Assembly (NCBI GenBank): GCA_947497755.1
Contig: CANMHT010000002.1
Location: 496,001-560,000, forward strand
Direction of reading: 5' to 3'
Source of the DNA: an uncultured Polaribacter sp.
GTDB taxonomy: Bacteria > Bacteroidota > Bacteroidia > Flavobacteriales > Flavobacteriaceae
Length of the DNA: 64,000 bases
Shown piece after piece: positions 1 through 10,096 of the stretch; the stretch's first letter is position 1, and each line of letters opens with the position of its first letter. Made by a program: the position numbers and the translations under genes. Under the pieces are notes generated by a model. It was given only the letters and a program-made list of their open reading frames with translations, was not told where the DNA came from and did not search any database.

Positions 1-1023
1 AGAACACGGTATATAAGTGTTCAAGAAGGGATTGGAGGATGGAAACCTATACCTGCAAATGAGGTTGATAAGGTAGGGTATGGTGATTGTAAAGGATTGA
101 CTAACTATACCAAAGCATTATTAGATGCTGTTGGAGTTGAATCTTATTATACAGTTTTATGGGCGGGAAAAGAAAAAAGAAATGTTTACAAAGATTTTTT
201 TTCAATGCAAGGAAATCATGTGATTCTTAATTTACCAAATGAAAATGGAAATGACATTTGGTTGGAATGCACCAGTCAAACTATTCCTTTTGGTTTTTTA
301 GGAGACTTTACTGATGATAGAGATGTTTTAGTTATTACACCAGAAGGAGGAGTGATTAAGCATACTACTTCTTATAAAAATGAACAAAATCTTCAGAAGA
401 TTAAAGCGTCTTTAAAATTGGAAACTACTGGAAATCTTAGTGGAGAAGTAGAAATTAAATCAGAAGGAATTCAGTATGATAATAAATACTTTTTAGATTC
501 ATATTCGCAAAAAGAAAAAGAAGAGTTTTATATTTCTAGATTATGGTCTTATAACAACAATTTATCCGTAAAGAATATTGATATAAAAAATGATAAAGAT
601 AAAGTAGAATATAAAGAAAACTTAAAGATTGCAATTAAAGAATATGCTACTGAATCTTCTGGGAAATTATTGCTTAGGGTAAATGTTTTGAATAGAAATA
701 CAAATGTTCCTAAACGCTATAGAAAACGAAAAATGCCTTTAAAAATTAGTAGAGGTTACAAAGATGTAGATGAATTTGAAATTGAGTTGCCAAAAGGATA
801 TCAAGTAGATGGGGAATTATTTCAAGATATTAATTTAACAAACAAGTTTGGAGCTTACACCGTTTCAATTGAAAAAATATCAGAAAACAAACTGCTATAC
901 AAAAGAAGCTTATTGATAAAAGACGGACAATATCCTAAAGAAGATTACAAAAAGTACCGATCTTTTAGAAGAAAAGTTGCTAAACACGATAATATAAGAA
1001 TTGCTATTACCAAAACTAACTAA
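1..1023 (+). CDS. DUF3857/transglutaminase-like domain protein, C-terminal part (5' end outside window)
   Basis: Frame is open from base 1 upstream of the listed ORF (RTRYISVQEGIGGWKPIPANEVDKVGYGDCKGLTNYTKALL...). GYGDC is the transglutaminase Cys motif and GNHVIL the His region. Confidence 0.85.
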   Translation, partial: RTRYISVQEGIGGWKPIPANEVDKVGYGDCKGLTNYTKALLDAVGVESYYTVLWAGKEKRNVYKDFFSMQGNHVILNLPNENGNDIWLECTSQTIPFGFLGDFTDDRDVLVITPEGGVIKHTTSYKNEQNLQKIKASLKLETTGNLSGEVEIKSEGIQYDNKYFLDSYSQKEKEEFYISRLWSYNNNLSVKNIDIKNDKDKVEYKENLKIAIKEYATESSGKLLLRVNVLNRNTNVPKRYRKRKMPLKISRGYKDVDEFEIELPKGYQVDGELFQDINLTNKFGAYTVSIEKISENKLLYKRSLLIKDGQYPKEDYKKYRSFRRKVAKHDNIRIAITKTN

Positions 1024-1029
1024 ACAAAA

Positions 1030-2982
1030 ATGAAAAAAAGAATGATGGTGTTGTTGATGTGCTTTGCTACATCAATAACATTTGCACAGAACTACAAATT
1101 CGGAAAAGTATCTAAAGAAGAGCTTTTAGAGAAAGTTTATGCTAAAGACTCAACAGCAAATGCTGCTTATTTACACAAAGAAGGACGAATACACTATACT
1201 TATTCAGATAGTGAAGGGTTTATTGTAGTGACAGAAATAAGAGAAAGAATAAAGATTTATAATAAAGAAGGTTTTAAGAAAGCTAATATTAATGTTAGTT
1301 ATTATGCTCCTAATTCTGGCTCTAAAGAAAGAGTAAGTTCAATAAAAGGAATTGTTTTTAATCTTAATGGGGAGAGAATTGAAAAAACTAAACTAGGCAA
1401 AAAAGGAATTTTTACAGAAAAGTTAAGCAAGTACAGAAGAGTTAAGAAAATTACCATGCCTAATATTAAAGAAGGTTCTGTAATCGAATTAAAATATACT
1501 ATTTATTCTCCTTATTCTAACTCAATTGATGATTTACAGTTTCAATATAATGTTCCTGTTAAAAATTTGATTTATAAAGTTGAAATTCCTGAATATTTAG
1601 TATTCAACAAAAGAGTTAAGGGGTATTTAAATATACCAATGAAAGAGAATACTAGAATTGGTAGAATAGGAAGTTTAACCTATACGAATAATATTACTGA
1701 GTTTAAAACTACTGATATCCCTGCTTTGGTAGATAATGAGCCTTATGTAAATAATATAAATAATTATAGAGCTGGTGTTTCTTTTGAGTTGACATCAACT
1801 AGGTATCCAAATTCAATGCTTAAGTTTTTTTCAACTACATGGAAAGATGTGACGAAGACAATTTATAAGTCTTCAAGTTTTGGTACGGAATTAAAGAAAA
1901 GGAGTTACTTTAAAGACGATTTGAAGAAGGTTTTAGTAGCTGCAAAAACAGCCTCAGAAAAGATTGTTGCTATTTTTGATTTTGTAAAATCTAAGGTAGT
2001 TTGGAATGAATATATTGGGATTGGTACAAATAAAGGAGTTAGAAAAGCTTATAAAGAAGGAGCGGGGAATGTAGCAGAGATAAACCTAATGCTAACTGCT
2101 ATGTTAAAAGAAGCAGGTTTGGAAGCTTACCCTGTGATTTTAAGTACTCGTGCTAATGGAGTTGCAATTTTTCCAACTATTGATGGATTTAATTATGTGA
2201 TTTCAGCGGTAAAGATTCAAGATAAATATATCTTATTAGATGCTAGTGATAAATATAGTACACCAAATGTATTGCCATTAAGAGTGATAAACTGGCAAGG
2301 AAGGATAATTAAAGATGACCTTTCTTCAGATTGGATATCACTGCAACCAAGTCTATATTCTGGAGCAACAAATTACTTGTCTGTAACTTTAGACGATGAG
2401 TTAGAGTTAAGCGGTATGTATAGAGGAACTTATAAAAATTTAAGAGCATTAAACTTTAGAAAGTCTGTTAATCATGTTAAAGAAGAAGAGGAGATAAATA
2501 GTTTAGAGGAAAGTTTTGGAATTGAAATTGATGATTATAAGCTTACTAATGAGAAAAATATTTATAAGCCAGTAACTAGAACAATAAAATTTATTGGTGA
2601 GGATTTTGTAGAAACGATTAATGGTAAAGTTTATTTTTCGCCTTTATTCTTCTTAAAATCAACGAAAAATCCGTTTAAATTAAAAGAAAGAAAATTTCCT
2701 GTAGACTATGGAGTGCCGATTAAAAATAAAACAACGGTATCTATAAAAATACCTAAAGGATATAAAGTTGAGTCGTTGCCAGAAATCAAGGCGATGGCAT
2801 TAAGTAATGGCGGAATTATTTTTAAATTTAAAGCTGTAGTACAGGGTTCTAAAATTACTGTAATGTCTCAACTTCAAATTAATTCTCCAATTATCATCCC
2901 TCAGTTTTATCAAGAATTAAAAGAGTTTTACAATCAAATGATAAAGAAACAAAATGAAAAAATAGTATTGGTTAAAGAATAA
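1030..2982 (+). CDS. DUF3857 domain-containing protein (degenerate transglutaminase-like)
   Basis: 650 aa with signal peptide; tandem paralogue of its neighbours; transglutaminase-like fold region with GNVAEINL and FNYVISAV. Confidence 0.8.
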   Translation: MKKRMMVLLMCFATSITFAQNYKFGKVSKEELLEKVYAKDSTANAAYLHKEGRIHYTYSDSEGFIVVTEIRERIKIYNKEGFKKANINVSYYAPNSGSKERVSSIKGIVFNLNGERIEKTKLGKKGIFTEKLSKYRRVKKITMPNIKEGSVIELKYTIYSPYSNSIDDLQFQYNVPVKNLIYKVEIPEYLVFNKRVKGYLNIPMKENTRIGRIGSLTYTNNITEFKTTDIPALVDNEPYVNNINNYRAGVSFELTSTRYPNSMLKFFSTTWKDVTKTIYKSSSFGTELKKRSYFKDDLKKVLVAAKTASEKIVAIFDFVKSKVVWNEYIGIGTNKGVRKAYKEGAGNVAEINLMLTAMLKEAGLEAYPVILSTRANGVAIFPTIDGFNYVISAVKIQDKYILLDASDKYSTPNVLPLRVINWQGRIIKDDLSSDWISLQPSLYSGATNYLSVTLDDELELSGMYRGTYKNLRALNFRKSVNHVKEEEEINSLEESFGIEIDDYKLTNEKNIYKPVTRTIKFIGEDFVETINGKVYFSPLFFLKSTKNPFKLKERKFPVDYGVPIKNKTTVSIKIPKGYKVESLPEIKAMALSNGGIIFKFKAVVQGSKITVMSQLQINSPIIIPQFYQELKEFYNQMIKKQNEKIVLVKE

Positions 2983-2993
2983 AGTCTGTTTGT

Positions 2994-4943
2994 ATGAAAC
3001 AATTATTGGCATTAATTCTTTTGATTTCAACTACTTTTTCTTCAGCTCAAAAGAAGAGATCTACCATTTTAGGGAAAACAAGTTTAGAAGAATTACAAAT
3101 GACTGTCTATGCGAAAGATTCTACTGCAAGTGCAGTAGTTCTTTATGAACATGCCAATTATTATGTAGACGAGCTGAATAAATATGACCTTAGAACCGAT
3201 TATTATTTTAGAATCAAAATTTTAAAAAAGGAAGGTTTAGAGAAAGCTACTGTAAAAATTCCATTATATGGAAAAGAAAGAGTTCTTGCTATAAAAGCAA
3301 AAACTTCAAACCTATCTGAAAATGGAAAGAAGAATGATGTCTTTCTATTAAAAGATAAAATTTTTACTAAGCAAGTAAATCCAAAGTGGAAAGAAGTTTC
3401 TTTTACTATGCCTAATGTAAAAGTGGGAAGTGTTGTTGAGTTTGTATATTCTGTAATATCACCTTATTCAACTATAGATGATTGGTATTTTCAGTCAGAT
3501 ATTCCAAAAATTAAAAGTGATTTTACAGCTGCAATTCTTGGGAATTGGAAGTATCATATTAGAGTTGTTGGCTTTTTTAAATTAGATAGATCTGAAGCAA
3601 GAGTTAAAAAACGATGTGTTTATATTGAAGGAGTTGGATATGGTGATTGCTCTGTGTTAAGTTATGGAGTGGATACTATCCCTGCATTTAAATCAGAAGA
3701 TTATATGCTAAGTAAGGAAAACTATATTTCAAAGTTGTCATTTGAGTTAGAATCGTTCACTAATACTCAAGGAGTTGTAGAAAAGTATACAAAAACTTGG
3801 AAAAATGCTGATAAGAAACTCAAGTATAATTTTTTAGACAATCAAAGTTCTAAAAAAAGATACTTTAAGAAAAATATTATTCCTAGTGATATGCTAACAA
3901 TAGTAGACGATTTGGAAAGAGCTAAAAAAGTCTATGAGTTAGTAAAAGCAAATTTTATTTGGAATGGAAAGCATTGGCCAAATGAAAAAATAAGAGTGAA
4001 AAAAGCCTATGAAAGTAAAACAGGAAATGTCTTTGATATCAATTTATCTCTTTTTAATGCATTACAAGCGGTTAATATTGAAAGTCAATTAGTGTTACTA
4101 GCAACAAGAGATAAAGGTTTGGCTACAAAATTATATCCTGTAATTAATGAGTTTAACTATTTGGCTGTAAAAGCGACTATAAATGGAAAAGAGTATTTTT
4201 TAGATGCTACTCAAAAATTAATGCCTTTTGGTCTGTTGCAGTTTCAGGCTTTAGCGGGTGATGTTAGAATGATGGATTTTAAAGAAGGAAGTTATTGGGG
4301 TAAAATAAAACTGCACAAAAAAAATTCTACTTTAAGGAAGTTAAAGTTAAATTTAACAGAAGAGGGATTAAAAGGAGATTTAAATGTAGTAAGAACGGGC
4401 TATTTTGCTATGAATAGAAGGAATGAAATTCTCGGAAAAGAAGATGAGGTTATATTAGATGATTTTGAGACCAAGTATCCAGATTTTGAAGTAGATAGTT
4501 ATAAAGTAAATAATTTAGAGGAAGCAGATAAAAGATTGGTGGAATCATTTAAAGTTGAAATAGAAACAAATGGTTTAAATACAAATACTATTCGTGTAAA
4601 TCCTTTCTTTTTAGGAAAATTATCTAGTAATCCATTTAAATTAGAAGAACGAAACTACCCAGTGAATTTTGGATATGCGAGAAGTAATACATATATGGTC
4701 TCAATAAATATTCCAGAAAATTATGAGATTATTAAATTACCAGAAACTAAAGCAATTTCTTTACCTAATAGAGGAGGTAATATGATCTTAAATGTGAAAA
4801 AGAAAGCACAAAGAATAGATTTGCATTTACGAATAGCCATAAATAAAAATGAATATTCTAATATAGAATATCAATATTTAAAAGAATTTTACAATCAACT
4901 AATTAAATATCAGAATTCATTTATAGAATTGAAGAAGAGGTAA
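2994..4943 (+). CDS. DUF3857 domain-containing protein (degenerate transglutaminase-like)
   Basis: 649 aa with signal peptide; paralogue of the preceding ORF (GNVFDINL, FNYLAVKA, FLDATQK). Confidence 0.8.
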   Translation: MKQLLALILLISTTFSSAQKKRSTILGKTSLEELQMTVYAKDSTASAVVLYEHANYYVDELNKYDLRTDYYFRIKILKKEGLEKATVKIPLYGKERVLAIKAKTSNLSENGKKNDVFLLKDKIFTKQVNPKWKEVSFTMPNVKVGSVVEFVYSVISPYSTIDDWYFQSDIPKIKSDFTAAILGNWKYHIRVVGFFKLDRSEARVKKRCVYIEGVGYGDCSVLSYGVDTIPAFKSEDYMLSKENYISKLSFELESFTNTQGVVEKYTKTWKNADKKLKYNFLDNQSSKKRYFKKNIIPSDMLTIVDDLERAKKVYELVKANFIWNGKHWPNEKIRVKKAYESKTGNVFDINLSLFNALQAVNIESQLVLLATRDKGLATKLYPVINEFNYLAVKATINGKEYFLDATQKLMPFGLLQFQALAGDVRMMDFKEGSYWGKIKLHKKNSTLRKLKLNLTEEGLKGDLNVVRTGYFAMNRRNEILGKEDEVILDDFETKYPDFEVDSYKVNNLEEADKRLVESFKVEIETNGLNTNTIRVNPFFLGKLSSNPFKLEERNYPVNFGYARSNTYMVSINIPENYEIIKLPETKAISLPNRGGNMILNVKKKAQRIDLHLRIAINKNEYSNIEYQYLKEFYNQLIKYQNSFIELKKR

Positions 4944-5402
4944 TTATAAATCTATCGCTGTAGTGTTCTTTACTTCTCCAATTGTAAAAATACTATGTGT
5001 ACTTCCTATGTGTTTAATTGCGGTTAGTTTTGTAACCATAAAATCTCGATAAGCTGCCATGTCTTTTACATAAATTTTTAAGATATAATCGTAATCTCCA
5101 CTTACATGAAAGCATTCAGAAACTTCGGTTAATTTTGAAATTTCTTTTTCAAATGTTGTTACATATTCTTTGGTGTGTTGAATTAACTTAATATGGCAAA
5201 AAACTAAAAAAGATTTTCCGATTTTATTTTTGTTGATTAAGGCGACATATTGTTTAATAACCTGTTCTTTTTCTAGTTTTTTAATACGTTCGTATACCGC
5301 AGTAACCGATAAGTTTAATTGCAATGAGAGCTGCTTAGTAGTTTGTTTACTGTTGTTTTGAAGTAATTGAATCAGTTTTTTGTCAATTGTATCTAGTGTC
5401 AT
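4944..5402 (-). CDS. Lrp/AsnC family transcriptional regulator
   Basis: 152 aa; LDTIDKKLIQLLQNNSKQTTKQLSLQLNLSVTAVYERIKKLEKEQVI HTH plus RAM domain (HVSGDYDYILKIYVKDMAAYRDF). Confidence 0.93.
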   Translation of the reverse strand: MTLDTIDKKLIQLLQNNSKQTTKQLSLQLNLSVTAVYERIKKLEKEQVIKQYVALINKNKIGKSFLVFCHIKLIQHTKEYVTTFEKEISKLTEVSECFHVSGDYDYILKIYVKDMAAYRDFMVTKLTAIKHIGSTHSIFTIGEVKNTTAIDL

Positions 5403-5505
5403 CCTGAAAATATTTCTGTAAAACCAATAATTAAATATTTGACTTAGATTAATTTATTTTAAATTGATGTAAATATAGAATAATATACTGTATTTATGTT
5501 TTTGT

Positions 5506-5537
5506 GTTGAAATAAAATCTATGTAAAGTTAATTTTG
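5506..5537 (+). promoter_or_regulatory. Putative Bacteroidetes-type promoter of the PLP enzyme gene
   Basis: GTTG at 5506-5509, about 20 nt spacer, TAATTTTG at 5530-5537; matches TTTG-N19-21-TAnnTTTG. Confidence 0.5.
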
Positions 5538-5559
5538 TGTTGTTTTAAATCTATATATC

Positions 5560-6759
5560 ATGAAGTTTAAGCCAGCAAACAATATTCAAGACTTACAATA
5601 TTTTGGGGAATTTGGAGGGGTAAATCCATCAATTTCAGATTCATCTACCTATACTTTTTTAGAAGCAAAAACCATGTTTGATACCTTTGAAGGGAATGCA
5701 GATGGTTGTTATTTATATTCGCGTCATACCTCTCCAAGTAATTTATATTTAGGTGAGGCTTTAGCAGCAATGGAAGGAACAGAAACTGCAAATGTCGCAG
5801 GTTCTGGAATGGGAGCAATTACTCCAACTATTTTACAAATCTGTGGTCAAGGAGATCATTTAGTTTCTAGTAGAACTATTTATGGAGGTACCTATGCATT
5901 CTTAAAGAATTTTACACCAAGAATGGGAATCGAAACTTCTTTTGTAGATATTACAAAATTGGATGTAGTAGAAGCAGCAATAAACGAGCATACTAAAATG
6001 ATTTATTGTGAGTCTGTTAGTAATCCATTATTAGAAGTTGCTGATATTAAAGGTTTGGCTGCTTTAGCAAAGAAATACAATTTAAAACTAGTCGTAGACA
6101 ATACGTTTTCTCCTTTATCAATTTCTCCAGCACAATTAGGAGCTGATGTAGTGATTCATAGTTTGACAAAATTCATCAATGGTTCTTCAGATACAATGGG
6201 TGGAGTTGTTTGTGCAGATGCAGATTTTATCAATTCTCAAAAAAGTGTGATTGATGGAGCTAGTATGTTGTTAGGTGCTTCTATGGATTCATTGCGTTCG
6301 TCTTCGATTTTAAAGAATATGAGAACCTTACATATTAGAATGAAGCAGCATAGTAAAAATGCAGCATATTTAGCTGATAAATTTGAAGCTGACGGATTGA
6401 AAACAGTATATCCAGGGTTAAAATCTCATCCTTCTCACAAAATATTTACGGAGATGATGAATGAAGAATATGGATATGGAGGAATGCTAACTATTGATGC
6501 AGGCTCTTTAGAGAAAGCAAATGCTTTAATGGAGTTGATGCAAGAAAGAAACTTAGGATATTTAGCAGTAAGCTTAGGGTTTTATAAAACACTTTTTTCT
6601 GCCCCAGGAACATCTACTTCGTCAGAAATACCAGAAGAAGAGCAAGTAGAAATGGGATTAACTGATGGTTTAATTCGTTTTTCTATTGGATTAGATAACG
6701 ATATCGAAAGAACTTACGAGATGATGCATGCTTGTATGAAAGAGGTAGGAGTGTTGTAG
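5560..6759 (+). CDS. Cys/Met metabolism PLP-dependent enzyme (methionine gamma-lyase / cystathionine gamma-synthase family)
   Basis: PLP lysine motif HSLTKFINGSSDTMGG, YGGTYAF motif, SIGLDNDIERT C-terminus. Confidence 0.88.
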   Translation: MKFKPANNIQDLQYFGEFGGVNPSISDSSTYTFLEAKTMFDTFEGNADGCYLYSRHTSPSNLYLGEALAAMEGTETANVAGSGMGAITPTILQICGQGDHLVSSRTIYGGTYAFLKNFTPRMGIETSFVDITKLDVVEAAINEHTKMIYCESVSNPLLEVADIKGLAALAKKYNLKLVVDNTFSPLSISPAQLGADVVIHSLTKFINGSSDTMGGVVCADADFINSQKSVIDGASMLLGASMDSLRSSSILKNMRTLHIRMKQHSKNAAYLADKFEADGLKTVYPGLKSHPSHKIFTEMMNEEYGYGGMLTIDAGSLEKANALMELMQERNLGYLAVSLGFYKTLFSAPGTSTSSEIPEEEQVEMGLTDGLIRFSIGLDNDIERTYEMMHACMKEVGVL

Positions 6760-6782
6760 TTTTTCTCGAAAAAAAATATAAA

Positions 6783-6826
6783 AGTGCCATTGGAAAGCTT
6801 ATTTAAGCTAATTTTCAATGGCATTT
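6783..6826. terminator. Long hairpin between convergent genes
   Basis: GTGCCATTGgAAAGCTT ... AAGCTaaTTTtCAATGGCAT inverted repeat between convergent ORFs. Confidence 0.6.
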
Positions 6827-7849
6827 CTATTTTCCATAAAAACGTTCTGTAAACTTTTTAAAATCTTCGCTTGAAGGTCTTCTTCCATCAAAAGGAACCA
6901 TATCCCAGCGATTGTTTTCTTTTTTCAACTCAAATCGAAACAGAGAGGTGTTGATATCTTTAGGGTTTAGCAAAGGATATCTCAAATCGATATACTGTAT
7001 GTTTTTAGAAGAATCTACTGCTTCTAAATTGTAATAACCATTGCTAAACCAAGTAAGTGTTTTTATATCTGGATGATTTACATTTAGTAATTTCCTATTT
7101 TTGGGAATCGTTAAAATAGTATCTACTTCAGAATTGGTGTCAAATAAGGAGTAAAATCCAACTTTATAGTTGTGTTCAGTTTCAGCAATACCATACCATA
7201 AAATATTATTAAAAATTGTTGGCTGAGCAGAAAATCTACTATAATTGATATTGGCTTTGTCAAAAGACTTTTTAAAAACAGTATCAACATATATTTTATT
7301 TCCAATAGTAAACAGTAAATATGCAGAACTAATATATATACCAGCTTTTACCCATGCTGTTCTTCTTGTTCGTTTACGATTAAAAAACATGGCTACAATC
7401 AAGCAAATTAAAAATGGTAAAGTATACAAAGGATCTACTACAGAAATAGTGTTGAATGCAGTTCTATAATTTGTAAATGGAGTAAATAGTTGTGTGCCAT
7501 AAGGAGTAAAACTATCTAAAATTGGATGCGTAAAAATGGATAAAAAGTACAGCCAAACCCAATTTTTTACATTAGTTGTTCCTTTCCGTTTACCAGTATC
7601 GTATAGTTTATGAGTAACCCATCCAAAGAGAAAGGAGCCAAGAATAGCAAAAACAATAGAATGCATAAACCCACGATGAAAAGCCATGGCATCAATTTCA
7701 TTGCCATAAATCCATCCGCCAATAAAAACATCTAAGTCTGGAATTGTACCTCCAATAGCGCCAAAAAGCAATGCTTTATTACCAATTTTTTTTCCCAATG
7801 CAGCTTCTCCACAAGCGGCACCCAAAACAACTTGAGTTAATGAATCCAT
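6827..7849 (-). CDS. Membrane-bound metal-dependent hydrolase (YdjM/DUF457 family)
   Basis: Likely start MDSLTQVVLGAACGEAALGKK at 7849; HRGFMHSIVFA, FTHPILDSFTPYGTQL motifs. The longer ORF start at 7963 looks spurious. Confidence 0.85.
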   Translation of the reverse strand: MDSLTQVVLGAACGEAALGKKIGNKALLFGAIGGTIPDLDVFIGGWIYGNEIDAMAFHRGFMHSIVFAILGSFLFGWVTHKLYDTGKRKGTTNVKNWVWLYFLSIFTHPILDSFTPYGTQLFTPFTNYRTAFNTISVVDPLYTLPFLICLIVAMFFNRKRTRRTAWVKAGIYISSAYLLFTIGNKIYVDTVFKKSFDKANINYSRFSAQPTIFNNILWYGIAETEHNYKVGFYSLFDTNSEVDTILTIPKNRKLLNVNHPDIKTLTWFSNGYYNLEAVDSSKNIQYIDLRYPLLNPKDINTSLFRFELKKENNRWDMVPFDGRRPSSEDFKKFTERFYGK

Positions 7850-7928
7850 AGCGGCAAATATACCAAAGAATTTGATTTGCATAACTATGGCTAAAATCGT
7901 AACATTACACAACCTAAAAAAAGATACA

Positions 7929-9395
7929 ATGCAAGACGACAAAAATATCTCTGAAATTAACATAGAAGATCAAAAAATTATAGATAATAAAGAACTAAAT
8001 TTCTTAGAAGCTATGATTCCTGTTTTAATTTTAATGGGGTTATTAGCATATAATATTTTTTATGCTGATGGGGCTTGGTTAGGTGATTATTCTAATCAAT
8101 ATATCTTGTTAATGGGAGGAGTTATAGCTGCAATTGTTGGTTTTTTTAATAAGGTCTCATTGAAAAAAATGTTTGCAGAAGTAATCGAAAATTGGAAAAG
8201 TGTTTTAATTCCTATAATGATTTTATTATTGGTTGGAGCATTGGCAGGAACTTGGTTAGTGAGTGGTATCATTCCAGCAATGGTTTATTATGGATTACAA
8301 GTGTTGAGTCCAGAAATATTTTTACCAGCTTCTGTTATAATTGCAGCAATAATATCTATTGCAACAGGAAGCTCATGGACTACGTCAGCTACAGTTGGAA
8401 TTGCTTTAGTCGGAATAGGTAGTGCGCTAGGAATCCCTACAGGGATGATTGCAGGTGCAGTATTATCTGGAGCCTATTTTGGTGATAAAATGTCTCCTCT
8501 TTCAGATACTACAAATTTAGCGCCAGCAATGGCAGGTACAGATTTGTTTACACATATTAAGTATATGGCTTACACAACAGTACCAACAATTTTAGTGACA
8601 TTGGTTGTTTTTGCCATTTTAAGTGGTACAATAGATACAAGCGGAAGTGCTGATGTAAGTAATTTATTGGCGTCAATTAATAATACTTTTCATATTTCTC
8701 CATGGTTGTTTTTAGTGCCAGGAATAGTAATTGTTATGATATTAATGAAAGCAAAACCATTAATAGCCTTAGGAACAGGGGTAATATTGGCAGCAATTTT
8801 TGCTTTTGTTTTTCAACCAGATATTTTAACGGGAGTGTCAGATTCTAAATTTGGAGCCATTTTGAATGCAGTTTGGACCGATACACAAATAACAACAGAT
8901 AATGAAAAGTTGACAGAATTATTTAGTTCTGGAGGGATTGTTGGTATGTTTTGGACTATTTTATTAATTGTTTGTGCGATGGTTTTTGGAGGAATCATGG
9001 ATGCAATTGGAGCTTTGGCAAAAATTACAAAAGCATTATTGTCTATTGCAACTTCAATTTTTGGATTGTTTGCCAGTACTGTAGTAAGTTGTTTAGGATT
9101 AAATGTGATTGCATCAGATCAATATTTAGCATTAGTGATTCCAGGGAAAATGTTTAAAAATGCTTATGAGGATAGAGGTTTAGCACCAGAAAACCTAAGT
9201 AGAACTTTAGAAGATTCTGGTACAGTAACTTCTGTGTTAATTCCTTGGAATACTTGTGGTGCTTATCAATCTGGGGTCTTAGGAGTTGGCGTGGGAGAGT
9301 ATTTTATGTATGCTATTTTTAATTGGTTGTCGCCATTTACAACATTGTTATTTGCCGCATTTAACATAAAGATTAGACAATTAGTCTCAAAATAA
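7929..9395 (+). CDS. nhaC: Na+/H+ antiporter NhaC
   Basis: Multi-TM; GSSWTTSATVGIALVGIG, GAYFGDKMSPLSDTTNLAPAMAG, SVLIPWNTCGAYQ motifs. Start MQDDKN at 7929 (ORF open from 7872). Confidence 0.9.
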   Translation: MQDDKNISEINIEDQKIIDNKELNFLEAMIPVLILMGLLAYNIFYADGAWLGDYSNQYILLMGGVIAAIVGFFNKVSLKKMFAEVIENWKSVLIPIMILLLVGALAGTWLVSGIIPAMVYYGLQVLSPEIFLPASVIIAAIISIATGSSWTTSATVGIALVGIGSALGIPTGMIAGAVLSGAYFGDKMSPLSDTTNLAPAMAGTDLFTHIKYMAYTTVPTILVTLVVFAILSGTIDTSGSADVSNLLASINNTFHISPWLFLVPGIVIVMILMKAKPLIALGTGVILAAIFAFVFQPDILTGVSDSKFGAILNAVWTDTQITTDNEKLTELFSSGGIVGMFWTILLIVCAMVFGGIMDAIGALAKITKALLSIATSIFGLFASTVVSCLGLNVIASDQYLALVIPGKMFKNAYEDRGLAPENLSRTLEDSGTVTSVLIPWNTCGAYQSGVLGVGVGEYFMYAIFNWLSPFTTLLFAAFNIKIRQLVSK

Positions 9396-9396
9396 A

Positions 9397-9855
9397 ATGA
9401 TAGTTAAAGCGTTAGCTTCTGATGCTGAAAAGCTCACTGAAATTGCACTTAAATCCAAGGCATATTGGGGCTATACCCAAGAGCAAATTGACAGTTGGAA
9501 AGAAGATTTAATTATTTTGCCTTCACATTTTAAAGAATGGAATGGTTGTAAATACCTTATCAATGATGAAATTGTTGGGTTTTATTTGCTAAATAGAGTA
9601 AATGCTAGAACCTGTTTTTTAGAGTTTTTGTTTATTGATCCTGCTTTTATTGGAAAAGGAATTGGCAAAAAACTTATAGAGCACGCTATAAAAAGTTGCC
9701 GAAAAAATAACTGTGAGGTTTTAAATGTGCTCTCAGATCCCAATGCTGAACGTTTTTATGCCAAATATGGCTTTAAAACCTTGTATCAAAGAGAGAGTTC
9801 AATTCCTGGTAGGTTTTTACCAGAAATGGAACTAGAATTTGAAGAAAATAACTAG
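9397..9855 (+). CDS. GNAT family N-acetyltransferase
   Basis: FLEFLFIDPAFIGKGIGKKLIEHAI acetyl-CoA binding motif. Confidence 0.9.
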   Translation: MIVKALASDAEKLTEIALKSKAYWGYTQEQIDSWKEDLIILPSHFKEWNGCKYLINDEIVGFYLLNRVNARTCFLEFLFIDPAFIGKGIGKKLIEHAIKSCRKNNCEVLNVLSDPNAERFYAKYGFKTLYQRESSIPGRFLPEMELEFEENN

Positions 9856-10091
9856 TTCTTTTTTTGTGTAAGAATTAAAATTGAAGAGATTAGAAGTAAT
9901 ATCCAAGGAGATCCGTGTAAAAAAACATCAAACCAATCCATGGCTTTCATGGCATCTTTACCACTAAAAGCATTTCCTCCTAAAATCCATTGAATTTTAC
10001 CCCAAATATGTGGTGGGTTAAAAGGCGCTAAACCCAAAGTTAAACTAGCTAATAAAAAGAGTTTCCAGTTTTTTTGTAATGTATTTTTCAT
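9852..10091 (-). CDS. Small membrane protein, hypothetical
   Basis: MKNTLQKNWKLFLLASLTLGLAPFNPPHIWGKIQWILGG...; two hydrophobic segments. Confidence 0.65.
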   Translation of the reverse strand: MKNTLQKNWKLFLLASLTLGLAPFNPPHIWGKIQWILGGNAFSGKDAMKAMDWFDVFLHGSPWILLLISSILILTQKKN

Positions 10092-10096
10092 TGTAT

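Noticed and set aside
3630-3652. GYGDC motif in the third DUF3857 protein (VGYGDCSVLSYG), resembling the transglutaminase active-site Cys
   Set aside because: It lies N-terminal to the TIPAFKSEDYM block, well before the transglutaminase-like region. The aligned catalytic position is GNVFDINL, so this looks coincidental.
7850-7963. Longer N-terminal start of the YdjM-like gene overlapping the nhaC 5' end
   Set aside because: Family proteins begin at MDSLTQ; the upstream segment overlaps the divergent nhaC start and is not homologous.
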